A stretch of 64,000 nucleotides of DNA from Candidatus Nezhaarchaeales archaeon (GTDB lineage Archaea; Thermoproteota; Methanomethylicia; Nezhaarchaeales; JAWCJE01). The stretch spans positions 53,963 to 117,962 of the forward strand of contig JAWCJE010000001.1 of the NCBI GenBank assembly GCA_038853715.1, in the 5' to 3' direction. Shown here piece by piece: positions 23,631 through 32,664 of the stretch. Position 1 is the stretch's first letter; the number at the start of each line of letters is the position of its first letter. Both the position numbers and the translations under genes were made by a program. The notes below the pieces were generated by a model. The model did no database searches and was not told the DNA's origin. It saw only the letters and a list, made by a program, of their open reading frames with translations.

Positions 23631-24422
23631 GTGGATATAGTTGTTTGCGTTAAGCGGGTTCCGGACGTAGCTGAAGCGGAGCTTAAGGTGGATGAAAGCG
23701 GTAAGGACGTTAAGAAGGAGGGGTTGGTTTTCGATATTAACGAGTGGGATGACTACGCGCTTGAAGAAGCACTACTACTGAAGGAGAAGTATGGTGGTAC
23801 CGTTACTGCTATAACTGTAGGCCCTGAGGCCTCCGATGAAGTGTTGAGGAAGTGTTTAGCTAAGGGGGCTGATACCGCCATTAGGTTAACTGATGAAGCC
23901 TTTAAGGGTTCTGACGCTTACGCTACAGCTAAAATACTTTGGGCGGCTATAAAGAACCTACGTTACGATTTAATCCTTACAGGCGCTCAAGCCTCGGATG
24001 ACGGGTACGCTATTGTAGGCCCTGTACTCGCGCATCTACTAGGTATTCCTCACGCTACCTTGGTTAAGAGGGTTGAAGTACTGGATGGTAGGGCCGTCAG
24101 GGTTCATCGGGAGCTTGAAGGGGGGCTTGAGGAGGTAGTTGAACTTGACCTTCCAGCTCTACTTACTATTCAAACCGGGATTAACGAGCCTAGGTACGTT
24201 TCCATTATGGGTATTCGGAGGGCCGCTAAGAAGGAGGTTAAAGTCTTAGGGTTGAAGGAGTTAGGGTTAAGCGTGGATGAGGCGGGCGAGGCGGGGTCAT
24301 GGGTTAGGACGTTAAAGGTTTCAACCCCGATGCTTGAGGTTAAGACGGAGTTCCTTAAAGGTAGCCTTGAAGAGGTAGCTTCTAGGATCGTATCAATATT
24401 GAAGGAGAGGGGGTTAATCTAG
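23631..24422 (+). CDS. etfB: Electron transfer flavoprotein, beta subunit
   Basis: 263-residue ETF beta. It opens with the family pattern VVCVKRVPDV; NEWDDYALEEALLLKE and LTGAQASDDGYAIVGP line the AMP/FAD site. It takes electrons from the acyl-CoA dehydrogenases of this window as a heterodimer with EtfA, whose gene overlaps the stop by 1 nt. HdrA- and HdrD-like genes follow, so the oxidant is probably an Hdr-like complex instead of an ETF:quinone oxidoreductase; none of the latter is present. GTG start with GGGAGG directly upstream. Confidence 0.95.
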   Translation: MDIVVCVKRVPDVAEAELKVDESGKDVKKEGLVFDINEWDDYALEEALLLKEKYGGTVTAITVGPEASDEVLRKCLAKGADTAIRLTDEAFKGSDAYATAKILWAAIKNLRYDLILTGAQASDDGYAIVGPVLAHLLGIPHATLVKRVEVLDGRAVRVHRELEGGLEEVVELDLPALLTIQTGINEPRYVSIMGIRRAAKKEVKVLGLKELGLSVDEAGEAGSWVRTLKVSTPMLEVKTEFLKGSLEEVASRIVSILKERGLI

Positions 24423-25405
24423 TGAAGGAGGTTTTAGTTCTAGCTGAGCATAGGCGTGGTGAGCTTAGAGAGGTAACTTTTGAAGCTTTAGGGTTAGCTC
24501 GAAGCCTAGCTGAAACCAGCGGTGGCGCGGTAACGTGCGTTTTACTCGGCTTTAACGTAGGCGGTTACGCTGAAAAACTATCTGGATATAGCGATAAGGT
24601 ACTACTTATCGAGCATGAGCTTTTAAAAGCGTTTAACTCCGACGTTTACCAGAAGGTTTTAGCTGGTTTAATTAGGGATCGTAAGCCCTTCATAGCGATC
24701 ATGGGGCATACCTCCATGGGTATTGAGCTTGCTCCACGGTTAGCTGCCGAACTAAACCTACCGTTAGCAACCGACTGTGTAGGGGTTAAGGTTGAAGGTG
24801 AAGAGTTAAGAGTGGCTAGGCAGATTTACGGAGGTAAAATTAACGCTGAGCTAGTCCTGAGGAGGAGTGAAACGTACTTAGTGACGATTAGGCCGGGGAC
24901 CTTTCCCATGGAGGCGGCTAAACCGGTGAAGGGTGAAGTCGTAAGGGTGGACTTACCTCCGCTGGAGGAGGTTAAGCGTAAGAGGTTCATCGAGTACGTT
25001 GAACCCCCTAAAGCAGAGGTAGATATTACGAGGGCGGACATAATAGTATCCGTAGGACGCGGGATAAGGGAGGCTAAAAACATACCGCTAGCCGATGGAC
25101 TCGCCAAGGCGCTAGGCGGCGTTTTAGCGTGTTCGAGGCCTGTAGTTGATAAGGGCTGGCTTCCGAAGGATCGCCAAGTAGGTAGTTCGGGTAAAACGGT
25201 GAAGCCGAAGCTTTACTTAGCTCTCGGTATTAGTGGAGCGTTTCAGCACGTAATGGGTATGAAGGGATCCCAGCTGATAATAGCGGTAAATAAGGATCCT
25301 AACGCGCCGATATTTCAAGTAGCCCATTACGGCGTGGTTGAAGACCTATTCAAGGTCATACCGGCCTTAACCAGCGCGATAGCTAAGGTTAAGGGGGCTA
25401 GCTAA
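24422..25405 (+). CDS. etfA: Electron transfer flavoprotein, alpha subunit
   Basis: 327-residue ETF alpha. The N-terminal domain (1-190) resembles EtfB; the C-terminal FAD domain has the signature segments VGSSGKTVKPKLYLALGISG and NKDPNAPIFQVAHYGVVED (about 235-310). GTG start overlaps the etfB stop. No extra ferredoxin domain is fused, so any iron-sulfur relay must come from the HdrA/HdrD-like proteins encoded next. Confidence 0.95.
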   Translation: MKEVLVLAEHRRGELREVTFEALGLARSLAETSGGAVTCVLLGFNVGGYAEKLSGYSDKVLLIEHELLKAFNSDVYQKVLAGLIRDRKPFIAIMGHTSMGIELAPRLAAELNLPLATDCVGVKVEGEELRVARQIYGGKINAELVLRRSETYLVTIRPGTFPMEAAKPVKGEVVRVDLPPLEEVKRKRFIEYVEPPKAEVDITRADIIVSVGRGIREAKNIPLADGLAKALGGVLACSRPVVDKGWLPKDRQVGSSGKTVKPKLYLALGISGAFQHVMGMKGSQLIIAVNKDPNAPIFQVAHYGVVEDLFKVIPALTSAIAKVKGAS

Positions 25406-25459
25406 ACTTCTTCAACCTGTCTTTAAGCCCCCCTTTTCTAACGTTTGATCGGGCGAGGG

Positions 25460-25467
25460 TTTATAAA
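25460..25467 (+). promoter_or_regulatory. TATA box before the HdrA-like gene
   Basis: TTTATAAA in an otherwise G-rich gap. Archaeal spacing predicts a start of transcription near 25490, 8 nt before the TTG and 26 nt before the ATG start candidates, so the hdrA-like and hdrD-like genes can be expressed separately from etfBA. Confidence 0.5.
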
Positions 25468-25497
25468 CTTGAAGCTGCTGTTTAAACCGGTCGATCA

Positions 25498-27885
25498 TTG
25501 ACGTGTGGGAAGGGTATGCCTAGGATTGGCGTCTACATTTGTAGGTGCGGCGGTAACATTAGCGACGTGGTCGACGTCGAAGCAGTGCGCGACGCCGCTT
25601 CGAAGTGGGATGGCGTAGTAACCGCTAAGGTTGAGACCTACCTTTGCTCTAAGCCATCTCAGGATGTAATCTTCAACGATATTAAGGAGTATAAGCTGGA
25701 TAGGGTTATTGTTGCTTCCTGTACTCCTAGAATGCATTTAACCACGTTTCAATCCGTGCTTAAACGGGCTGGGTTAAACCCCTATATGCTCGAGTTCGTT
25801 AATATAAGGGAGCACTGTTCATGGGTTCACGGCCCTCCCCCGATAAAGCCTGAAGCCACCGAGAAGGCAATAAGCCTCGTTAGGGGAGGGTATGAGAGGA
25901 GCTTAAAGCTTGAAGCCTTGGAGCCTATAACGGAGAAGTGTTCGCGTGACGTTCTCGTGATCGGCGGCGGGATAGCGGGTATCATGGCCTCCTTGGAGCT
26001 AGGCAACATGGGCCACCACGTATACCTAGTTGAAAGGTACCCGTCTATAGGGGGGCATATGGCAAAGCTAACTAAGGTTTTTCCAACACTGGATTGCGCT
26101 CAATGTATTCTAACGCCTAGAATGGCCGAGGTTGGAAGGCATCCTAACATAACCCTCATTACCAACGCTGAAGTAGAACAGGTTAAAGGCTTCCCGGGTA
26201 ACTACCAGGTTAAGGTAAGGGTAAAGCCTAGGGGCGTCGACCCTGAGAAGTGTACTGGTTGTGGTATATGCGTTCAGAAGTGTCCGTGGAAAACGTTTAA
26301 TGAGTTTGAAGAGTATAGGTCAATGAGGAAGGCTATATACATACCGTTCCCTCAAGCAGTTCCTTACGCCGCCGCCATAGACTTTCAAGCCTGTAAAAAG
26401 TGCGGTGTATGCGTAAAGCTATGCCCACGTGGAGCCATAGACTTGGAGGATAAAGGAAGGGAGCTAGACCTTAACGTTGGAGCTATAATCGTAGCTACCG
26501 GCTACGACCTGTTCGACATTAAGAAGTTCGAGGAGTACGGGTACGGCGTATATAAGGACGTGGTAACCATGCTTGAGCTTGAACGTTTAACCTCCCTCTT
26601 CGGGCCTACCGGTGGCCACGTAAAAAGGTTTAGTGATGGAGGCGAGGTTAAGAGGTTAGCTATAGTTTTATGCGCTGGTTCGAGGGATACTGAACGCGGT
26701 AAACCTTACTGTAGCCGTATATGCTGTATGTATTCGATAAAGCAAGCCGTACTACTTAAGGAGCAATTCGGGATAGATGTATGGATCTACTATATTGATG
26801 TAAGGGCTACTGGTAGAGGCTACGAAGAACTTTATAGGAGGGCGCAGCAGGAAGGCGTAGTATTCGTTAAGGGTAAGGTCGCCGAGGTACGTATGGATAG
26901 AGGCTCTGGTAAGCTTATTGTTAGAGCTGAAAATACGCTTCTAGGGAGGGTTATTGAGGAAAAGTTCGATATGGTTGCTTTAGCCGTAGCCATGACGCCT
27001 GCCCTAGGCCTTTCGGATCTAGCACGCTTAATGAGGCTTCCTCTCGGCGAGGATGGATTCGTTCAGGAAAAGCATCCTAAGCTTGACCCCGTTGACTCGC
27101 TAGTAAGCGGTATTTATGCGTGTGGATGTACCTTGGGCCCTAAGGATGTTCGAGATACGGTATCAGACGCGTTAGGCGCTGCGGCTAAAGCTTCATCATT
27201 TCTAGGGGCTGGCTACGTTACGACGAGTCCAGAGAAGCCCGTAGTAAGGCTTGAGCTATGCGATGGTTGTGGTGCTTGCATTAAGGTTTGCCCCTCAGGC
27301 GCCATATCGCCCGTTGATGGAAAGGTTAAGGTGGACCCCTTCCTATGTATTGGTTGCGGCGCTTGTATACCTGAATGCCCTAGGGATGCCTTAGACTTTA
27401 AGAACGCTACTTGGGAGCAGATCGTAGCTACGATTAGAGGCGTTCTAGCCGGTAAGAAACCTGATGAGGTTAGGGTGGTAGCCTTCGTGGATAAAACTAT
27501 AGCTTACACTGGCCTCGACTTTTTAGGCTTGGATAGAGCGCACTATCCGGTTAACGTAAGGGTTGTAGCGGTACCTTCAACGGCTATACTAGGGCTTAAA
27601 CACATACTTTACGCTTTTGCTTCTGGCGCGGACGGGATAGCCGTAGTTGAAGGTAACCATGAGGTATACGAGAAGTACGTGGAGCAACGTATGCGTAAAG
27701 TTAGAGCCGCGTTAAGGAAGTACCGGATTGAAGGTGCTAGGCTACTAGTTAGTTTAACGGAGTTACCAGCCTATAAGAAGGTCGCCTCAATATTTGAGGA
27801 GTTAACCTCCATGGTTAAACAGTTGAAACCCATACCGGAGGAGGCGCGCAACGCCATTAGGAAGGAGCTCGGCTTAGGAGGTTGA
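25498..27885 (+). CDS. hdrA: HdrA-like FAD / iron-sulfur oxidoreductase with MvhD-like C-terminus
   Basis: 795-residue HdrA homologue. Domains in order: N-terminal cluster domain (IGVYICRCGGN, ASCTPRMH); FAD domain with VIGGGIAG (154-161) and the HdrA signature LDCAQCILTPRM; two ferredoxin clusters (C252/255/258/262 and C299/302/305/309); a second flavin half; two more clusters (CDGCGACIKVCP, CIGCGACIPECP near 585-625); and, from about 658, a segment that aligns with MvhD/FrhD. The MvhD-like part has no cysteine at all, so its [2Fe-2S] site is lost. It is followed 6 nt later by an HdrD-like gene and preceded by etfBA, suggesting an ETF-linked, possibly electron-confurcating complex. Start uncertain: TTG 25498 or ATG 25516 (the latter gives the usual N-terminus). 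Confidence 0.9.
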   Translation: MTCGKGMPRIGVYICRCGGNISDVVDVEAVRDAASKWDGVVTAKVETYLCSKPSQDVIFNDIKEYKLDRVIVASCTPRMHLTTFQSVLKRAGLNPYMLEFVNIREHCSWVHGPPPIKPEATEKAISLVRGGYERSLKLEALEPITEKCSRDVLVIGGGIAGIMASLELGNMGHHVYLVERYPSIGGHMAKLTKVFPTLDCAQCILTPRMAEVGRHPNITLITNAEVEQVKGFPGNYQVKVRVKPRGVDPEKCTGCGICVQKCPWKTFNEFEEYRSMRKAIYIPFPQAVPYAAAIDFQACKKCGVCVKLCPRGAIDLEDKGRELDLNVGAIIVATGYDLFDIKKFEEYGYGVYKDVVTMLELERLTSLFGPTGGHVKRFSDGGEVKRLAIVLCAGSRDTERGKPYCSRICCMYSIKQAVLLKEQFGIDVWIYYIDVRATGRGYEELYRRAQQEGVVFVKGKVAEVRMDRGSGKLIVRAENTLLGRVIEEKFDMVALAVAMTPALGLSDLARLMRLPLGEDGFVQEKHPKLDPVDSLVSGIYACGCTLGPKDVRDTVSDALGAAAKASSFLGAGYVTTSPEKPVVRLELCDGCGACIKVCPSGAISPVDGKVKVDPFLCIGCGACIPECPRDALDFKNATWEQIVATIRGVLAGKKPDEVRVVAFVDKTIAYTGLDFLGLDRAHYPVNVRVVAVPSTAILGLKHILYAFASGADGIAVVEGNHEVYEKYVEQRMRKVRAALRKYRIEGARLLVSLTELPAYKKVASIFEELTSMVKQLKPIPEEARNAIRKELGLGG

Positions 27886-27891
27886 AGCCCT

Positions 27892-29007
27892 TTGGCGTTA
27901 GCCGACTTCATCAGTAAGTTCGACCTACGACTATGTATGCAGTGCGGCGTATGTACGGGTAGCTGCCCATTAACGATTAGGTCAAGCCTTAACATGCGTA
28001 GGCTTATAAACGAGTTCGTAATGGATGGAGGTAAGCTAACCGGGGAGCATCCTGAACTCTGGGATTGTACTACCTGCTTAACCTGTAGGTCAAGGTGTCC
28101 CCGCGGTGTTGAAATCCTTGATTTAATAACTGGCCTTCGAAGCTCCATCCTTGAAGCTGGACGCGTACCCCCAACGCTTAGGGATGCCCTAGAAAACGTT
28201 TACAAGCATGGTAACCCGTGGGGTAAGAGTAGGGCTAAACGCGTTGAATGGATTAGCGGATTGAAAATTAAGAAGTTGGAGGAAGGGGTTAAAGCCGATA
28301 ACGTACTTTTCACCTGCTGCGCTTCAGCCTACGATACGCGGGCTCAAAAAGCCACCATAGCACTAGTTCAATCTCTCGAAAAACTCAACGTAAACCTCGG
28401 AACCCTAGGGGAGGCTGAAACCTGCTGTGGCAACGAGGTTTACAATATGGGTGAAACAGGGCTTTTCGAGCTTTTATCAGAGGAGAACGCCGACCGGCTT
28501 AATAAGTATGAGGTACCCGTAATAACAACGTCGCCGCACTGCTACAACGCCTTTAAGAATAGGTATAAGGGTTTAAAGCCGGCCGTTCAACATTACGCTC
28601 AGTACTTAGCCAAGCTGGTGGATGAAGATAAGCTTAAGTTCAATAAGAGGGTTGAGGTGATCGTAACATACCATGACCCATGCTACCTAGGGAGGCATAA
28701 CAACGTTTACGATGAGCCTAGGAAGGTTATTGAAAGCATCCCCGGCGTAAAACTCGTTGAAATGGATCGGAACATGCGTAGAAGCCTATGCTGCGAGGGC
28801 GGTGGAGGTAGAATGTGGTATGAAGGACCCCCGGGAACCAGGCTTTCAGAGCTAAGGATCTTAGAGGCGTTAGACGTTAACGCTAACATACTAATAACCA
28901 CATGCCCCTTCTGCCTCGCTAACTTTGAGGACGCTGTTAAAACCGTTGGAAAGGAGGAGCAGCTTAAAGTAATGGATCTAGCTGAACTAGTTATTCAAGC
29001 GCTTTAA
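27892..29007 (+). CDS. hdrD: HdrD-like protein (HdrC-HdrB fusion)
   Basis: 371 residues. The N-terminal HdrC part has two [4Fe-4S] motifs (CMQCGVCTGSCP, CTTCLTCRSRCP, residues about 15-72). The HdrB part has two CCG domains: FTCCASAYD, TCCGNEV, SPHCYNAF, then YHDPCYLGR, LCCEGGGGR, CPFC. HdrD normally holds the disulfide-reducing cluster. The first CCG module has HCYN where others have CxxC, the same deviation as the TfrB-like protein at 1.9-3.4 kb, to which it is closely similar. TTG start with GGAGGTTGA 7 nt upstream. No HdrE membrane cytochrome is encoded nearby, so the complex is probably soluble. Confidence 0.9.
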   Translation: MALADFISKFDLRLCMQCGVCTGSCPLTIRSSLNMRRLINEFVMDGGKLTGEHPELWDCTTCLTCRSRCPRGVEILDLITGLRSSILEAGRVPPTLRDALENVYKHGNPWGKSRAKRVEWISGLKIKKLEEGVKADNVLFTCCASAYDTRAQKATIALVQSLEKLNVNLGTLGEAETCCGNEVYNMGETGLFELLSEENADRLNKYEVPVITTSPHCYNAFKNRYKGLKPAVQHYAQYLAKLVDEDKLKFNKRVEVIVTYHDPCYLGRHNNVYDEPRKVIESIPGVKLVEMDRNMRRSLCCEGGGGRMWYEGPPGTRLSELRILEALDVNANILITTCPFCLANFEDAVKTVGKEEQLKVMDLAELVIQAL

Positions 29008-29282
29008 ACGGCTTCGCCTAAGCCCACGAAGACCCCTTATAAAGCGTCGTTAACTTTAATTAATTTTGAATCAAACTTTACGACTCTTCATGTTTCCCTC
29101 GCTTCGTTTCAACCTATAGAGGATACTGATGAGAGTTTAGTATGGATAGTTGAACGTGCGAAGTACGGTAAGGATTAGAGGCCGGAAGTGGAGAAGTGCT
29201 GGATGATAAAGAAGACGTACCAGAATTACTTATCGAAAGGCTTTATAGTTGCTTAAAGCATTAAGGCTAATGGTGTTGCGGC

Positions 29283-29717
29283 GTGAGCGTTATAAGGGTT
29301 AATGGGTACGAGTTTCCTTTGGAGCTCTACTACCATGAGGAACACTGCTGGGTTAAGGTTGAAGGCGAGGTTGTAAGGATAGGTTTTAACGATTTCGGGG
29401 CTAAGTTAGCGGGTAAGATTAAACACGTGGACGTACCCTTTGAGGGCGATGAGCTTGAACAGGGTAAACCCTTCGGCACTATTGAGTCCGGTAAGTGGAT
29501 TGGTAAGCTTATAGCGCCTTTAAGCGGGACGGTGACGCAAGCTAATGAGGAGCTACTTGATAACCCTTCACTAATAAACGAAGATACCTACGGTCGAGGC
29601 TGGATCGCCATCCTAAAACCTAGTAAGCTTGAAGAGGAACTTAAAAAGCTATACCATACGCCGGAGCAAATTAGAAGCTGGATTGAACGTGAAATTAAGG
29701 AGCACGTGAAGAAGTAA
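29283..29717 (+). CDS. gcvH: GcvH-like lipoyl carrier protein
   Basis: 144-residue H-protein fold. Lipoyl attachment is at the Lys of GTIESGKWIGKL (about K68), where classical H-proteins have ESVKAVS. GFNDFGAKLAGKI at the N-terminal side and NEDTYGRGWIAIL at the end are typical. It would carry the aminomethyl group for the glycine decarboxylase subunits encoded at 62.0 kb, with lipoate added by the ligase at 46.0 kb. Because it directly follows Hdr-like genes and its motif is unusual, an LbpA-like role in an Hdr-linked system is possible. GTG start. The 275-nt gap before it shows only fragmentary frames. Confidence 0.85.
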   Translation: MSVIRVNGYEFPLELYYHEEHCWVKVEGEVVRIGFNDFGAKLAGKIKHVDVPFEGDELEQGKPFGTIESGKWIGKLIAPLSGTVTQANEELLDNPSLINEDTYGRGWIAILKPSKLEEELKKLYHTPEQIRSWIEREIKEHVKK

Positions 29718-29833
29718 TTCGCGTTTAAGCCTCCGGGTTCCCAACTATTTTTCTACTTCACCCTTCCATAGTAAAGTTTAAGGTTAAGCCGGCCTAAAGC
29801 CAGGCTGGCTGTTTTTCGTAAGGGGTGGTGTAG

Positions 29834-32545
29834 GTGCTTGAGGCCTTGAAGGACCTTGAAAGCGTTCTAGGCCCCGATAAAGTATCCTTAGACGATTACG
29901 AAACCAGTCTCTATGAACGTGATTTGGCTCCTCTACCCTCCATAGCGTTATCCATGTTTAAAACGAGGCCTAACGCTGTCGTTAGGCCTTTAAGCCTTGA
30001 GGACGTGGTTAAAACCGTTTCCTTTGCTAATGAGCGTAACGTACCGATAACCCCTCGAGGGGCGGCTACCTACGGTTTCGGTGGAGCCTTGGTTACGAGT
30101 GGAGGTATAGCCTTAGACCTTAGATCATTAAACCGGGTTTTAAGTATTGATAGGGAAGGCTTAACCGTTAAGGTTGAAGCAGGGGTAACGTGGAAGGACC
30201 TTATCGATAAGCTTGAACGTGAAGGCTTAACGGTTTTAGCGTACCCTTCAAGCGCTATCGCGGCTACCGTTGGCGGATGGATAGCTACCGGCGGCTACGG
30301 TTACGGCTCCCTTAAATATGGCCACGTGAAGCATCACGTTAAGGCGTTGAAGGTAGTCTTACCCTCGTCGGAGGTAGTGGATGTTCCGAGCTCCTCATAC
30401 CCCTTAGAATTGTTCCTAGGGACCGAGGGGGTTTTTGGGGTTATAGTTGAAGCGGAGCTTAAGGTTAAACCTAAACCCGCCGTTGAAAAACCTTTTTACG
30501 CTTCGTTTCCGAGCGAGGAGGCTATGCTATCGGCCGTTGACGAGCTTGTTAGATTGGAGCCTAAACCGTTTACCGTTGAGTTCTTCGATAGAAACCTCTC
30601 AGGGTTTAAACGCGAGGTAGGCTTCGAAGTCAAACCGGCTCCTGGCTTTATAGCTGTATATGAGGGTAGCGAGGATGAGGTAAGTAAGGGTGGGAAGAAC
30701 TTTTTAGCTGTAACGAGTAAGCATAATGGTGAAGCGGAGAGCGAAGCCGTAGCTAGGCGTGAATGGGATCAAAGGTTTTACGCGTTAAAGATTAAGAAGT
30801 TAGGGCCAACTCTACTCGGCCAAGACCTAGTAGTACCGCTGGGAAGGGTTAGGGAGTACGCTTCCACCGTTTTAAGTATAGCTAAAGGTTATGGTTTAAC
30901 CCCGGGTTATGCGGGTGTGGTAATCCTTGAAGAGGCGTTTCAACCAAGCTACAGGGTCGTTTTAATGCCTATGCTGCTAACCGATGAGCGTAGGAGGCTG
31001 GCCTACCTATCAACGTTACCGTTATTGAAGGATCTTTGCGATGCGGCTTTAAGCGTCGGCGGTACACCGTACGGGATAGGTTTATGGAACGTTCCATACG
31101 CTGAAAATGTACTGGGTAAGGCTACGCTAGCTAGGCTTAAGGAGGTTAAACGTAAAGTCGACCCGAAGGAGATTATGAACCCGAATAAGCTTTTCTTCGT
31201 TAAAACTAGGGTGGGCCTACCCTTTTCGGCTTCGCAGTATAAGCTTGGCATGAAGCTTTTAAAGCCCTTAAAGTATTTAAGGGGGATATCGAAGGCGGCT
31301 GAGCTTAAAGCTCCGGAGCTGTTACGCGGAGCCCTTAAAGACCTTTACGTATGCGCTAAATGTGGCTACTGCTACTCCGTTTGCCCAGCGGTTGAGCATG
31401 TTAAGCTTGAATCCTTATCGGTTAGGGGTAAGATTTACCACGTGAAGCGTAGCCTTGAGAAAGGTGTTAACGTAGCGGTTCAACCATTCATAGATAGGGT
31501 TTACCAATGTACTGTTTGCGGTAGATGCCGCGATTACTGTTCAACGGGTATAGATACCGTTGAGCTAATAGAGAAGCTACGCGAATACGTAGCTAAGCTA
31601 GGGTTAAACCCTAAGGAGATAGTAGGGCTACCAGGGGTTCTAAGTAGGAACTTTAACCCCTTCGGTATGGACCATGCTGATAGGCTAGGCTGGATCGACT
31701 ATACGAATAAGCTCGGCCGAAGGCTTCTACGCTCCCTAAAACCCGAGGATCTAAAGAAGTTAAAGTATAAGGAGTTGGAAAAGGAGGGACTAGTTAAGGA
31801 TAAGGCCGAGGTCGTCTACTTCGTCGGGTGTAGCGCTGCCTATTATAGGCGTAATAGCCGGATAGCTGAGGCTATGGTGAGATTAATGCTTGAAGCTGGT
31901 GAAGACTTCACCCTACTTGGGCCTGATGAGGTATGTTGTGGGGACCCGTTAATCCTCGCCGGTTACACCGATCAAGCCGTGGAGCTAGCTAAACGGAACC
32001 TTGAAGCTATAGGGAAACGTAACGCAAAGACAGTAGTATTTACGTGTGCTGGTTGCTATAGGGTTTTCACGCAGGAATACCCGAAGCTACTAGGAGGGAA
32101 GCCGAGCTTAAAGCTTATGCATTCTTCACAGTTACTAGAAGCCTACTTTAAGGAGGGGAGGTTAAAGGTTAGTGACGCCGTAGGGTTAAAGGTAGCTTAT
32201 CACGACCCATGTGAGCTCGGTAGGCTTTCAAACGTTTATGAGGAACCGCGTAACGTGGTGAAGGCGTTAGGGGCTACGCTTATTGAACTACCTGAAAATA
32301 GGTGGAATTCGCTTTGTTGTGGCGGTGGAGGCCTACTTAGAAGTACTAACGTTAAGCTTAGCGAGGCTATAGCCTCCAGTAGGGTTAAGCAAATACTTGA
32401 AGCCGGTGTTAGCTATGTGGTTTCAGGATGCCCATCCTGCAAGTCCATGTTGACCGACGCCCTACCTGTTGAGAAGGGCGTAAAGGTATTTGACTTGGTA
32501 GAACTAGTGGCTCAACAGCTTAACCTTATGCCGCCTGAGAAGTGA
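29834..32545 (+). CDS. GlcD-GlcF fusion: FAD-linked 2-hydroxyacid dehydrogenase with iron-sulfur/CCG domains
   Basis: 903 residues joining two proteins usually separate. Residues about 30-460 are a FAD_binding_4/FAD oxidase module (VRPLSLEDVVKTVSFAN, ITPRGAATYGFGG, AATVGGWIATGGYG, FLGTEGVFGV). About 505-590 hold two [4Fe-4S] motifs (CAKCGYCYSVCP, CTVCGRCRDYCSTG). About 650-890 hold two CCG domains (CCGDPLILAG, CAGCYRVF; HDPCELGRLSN, LCCGGGGLL, CPSC). Such fusions oxidise D-lactate, glycolate or related hydroxyacids and deliver electrons to cytosolic or membrane acceptors (family knowledge). Its CCG half matches the LutA-like protein. GTG start behind AGGGGTGG. Substrate unknown. Confidence 0.9.
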   Translation: MLEALKDLESVLGPDKVSLDDYETSLYERDLAPLPSIALSMFKTRPNAVVRPLSLEDVVKTVSFANERNVPITPRGAATYGFGGALVTSGGIALDLRSLNRVLSIDREGLTVKVEAGVTWKDLIDKLEREGLTVLAYPSSAIAATVGGWIATGGYGYGSLKYGHVKHHVKALKVVLPSSEVVDVPSSSYPLELFLGTEGVFGVIVEAELKVKPKPAVEKPFYASFPSEEAMLSAVDELVRLEPKPFTVEFFDRNLSGFKREVGFEVKPAPGFIAVYEGSEDEVSKGGKNFLAVTSKHNGEAESEAVARREWDQRFYALKIKKLGPTLLGQDLVVPLGRVREYASTVLSIAKGYGLTPGYAGVVILEEAFQPSYRVVLMPMLLTDERRRLAYLSTLPLLKDLCDAALSVGGTPYGIGLWNVPYAENVLGKATLARLKEVKRKVDPKEIMNPNKLFFVKTRVGLPFSASQYKLGMKLLKPLKYLRGISKAAELKAPELLRGALKDLYVCAKCGYCYSVCPAVEHVKLESLSVRGKIYHVKRSLEKGVNVAVQPFIDRVYQCTVCGRCRDYCSTGIDTVELIEKLREYVAKLGLNPKEIVGLPGVLSRNFNPFGMDHADRLGWIDYTNKLGRRLLRSLKPEDLKKLKYKELEKEGLVKDKAEVVYFVGCSAAYYRRNSRIAEAMVRLMLEAGEDFTLLGPDEVCCGDPLILAGYTDQAVELAKRNLEAIGKRNAKTVVFTCAGCYRVFTQEYPKLLGGKPSLKLMHSSQLLEAYFKEGRLKVSDAVGLKVAYHDPCELGRLSNVYEEPRNVVKALGATLIELPENRWNSLCCGGGGLLRSTNVKLSEAIASSRVKQILEAGVSYVVSGCPSCKSMLTDALPVEKGVKVFDLVELVAQQLNLMPPEK

Positions 32546-32664
32546 ATTTTAACGCTTAGCTAACCCGTTTAAGACGGGCTTTAAGGTAGGCTTCATCAAC
32601 TTGGTATCAGCCGTAAAGCGGAGCATCGGTTCATTAGCCTACGGGGGCCCTTAACGATGACGAC

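Noticed and set aside
29008..29282. Short broken frames before the GcvH-like gene, considered as an antitoxin remnant
   Set aside because: Frames are 15-23 codons, with no recognisable family; could be chance.
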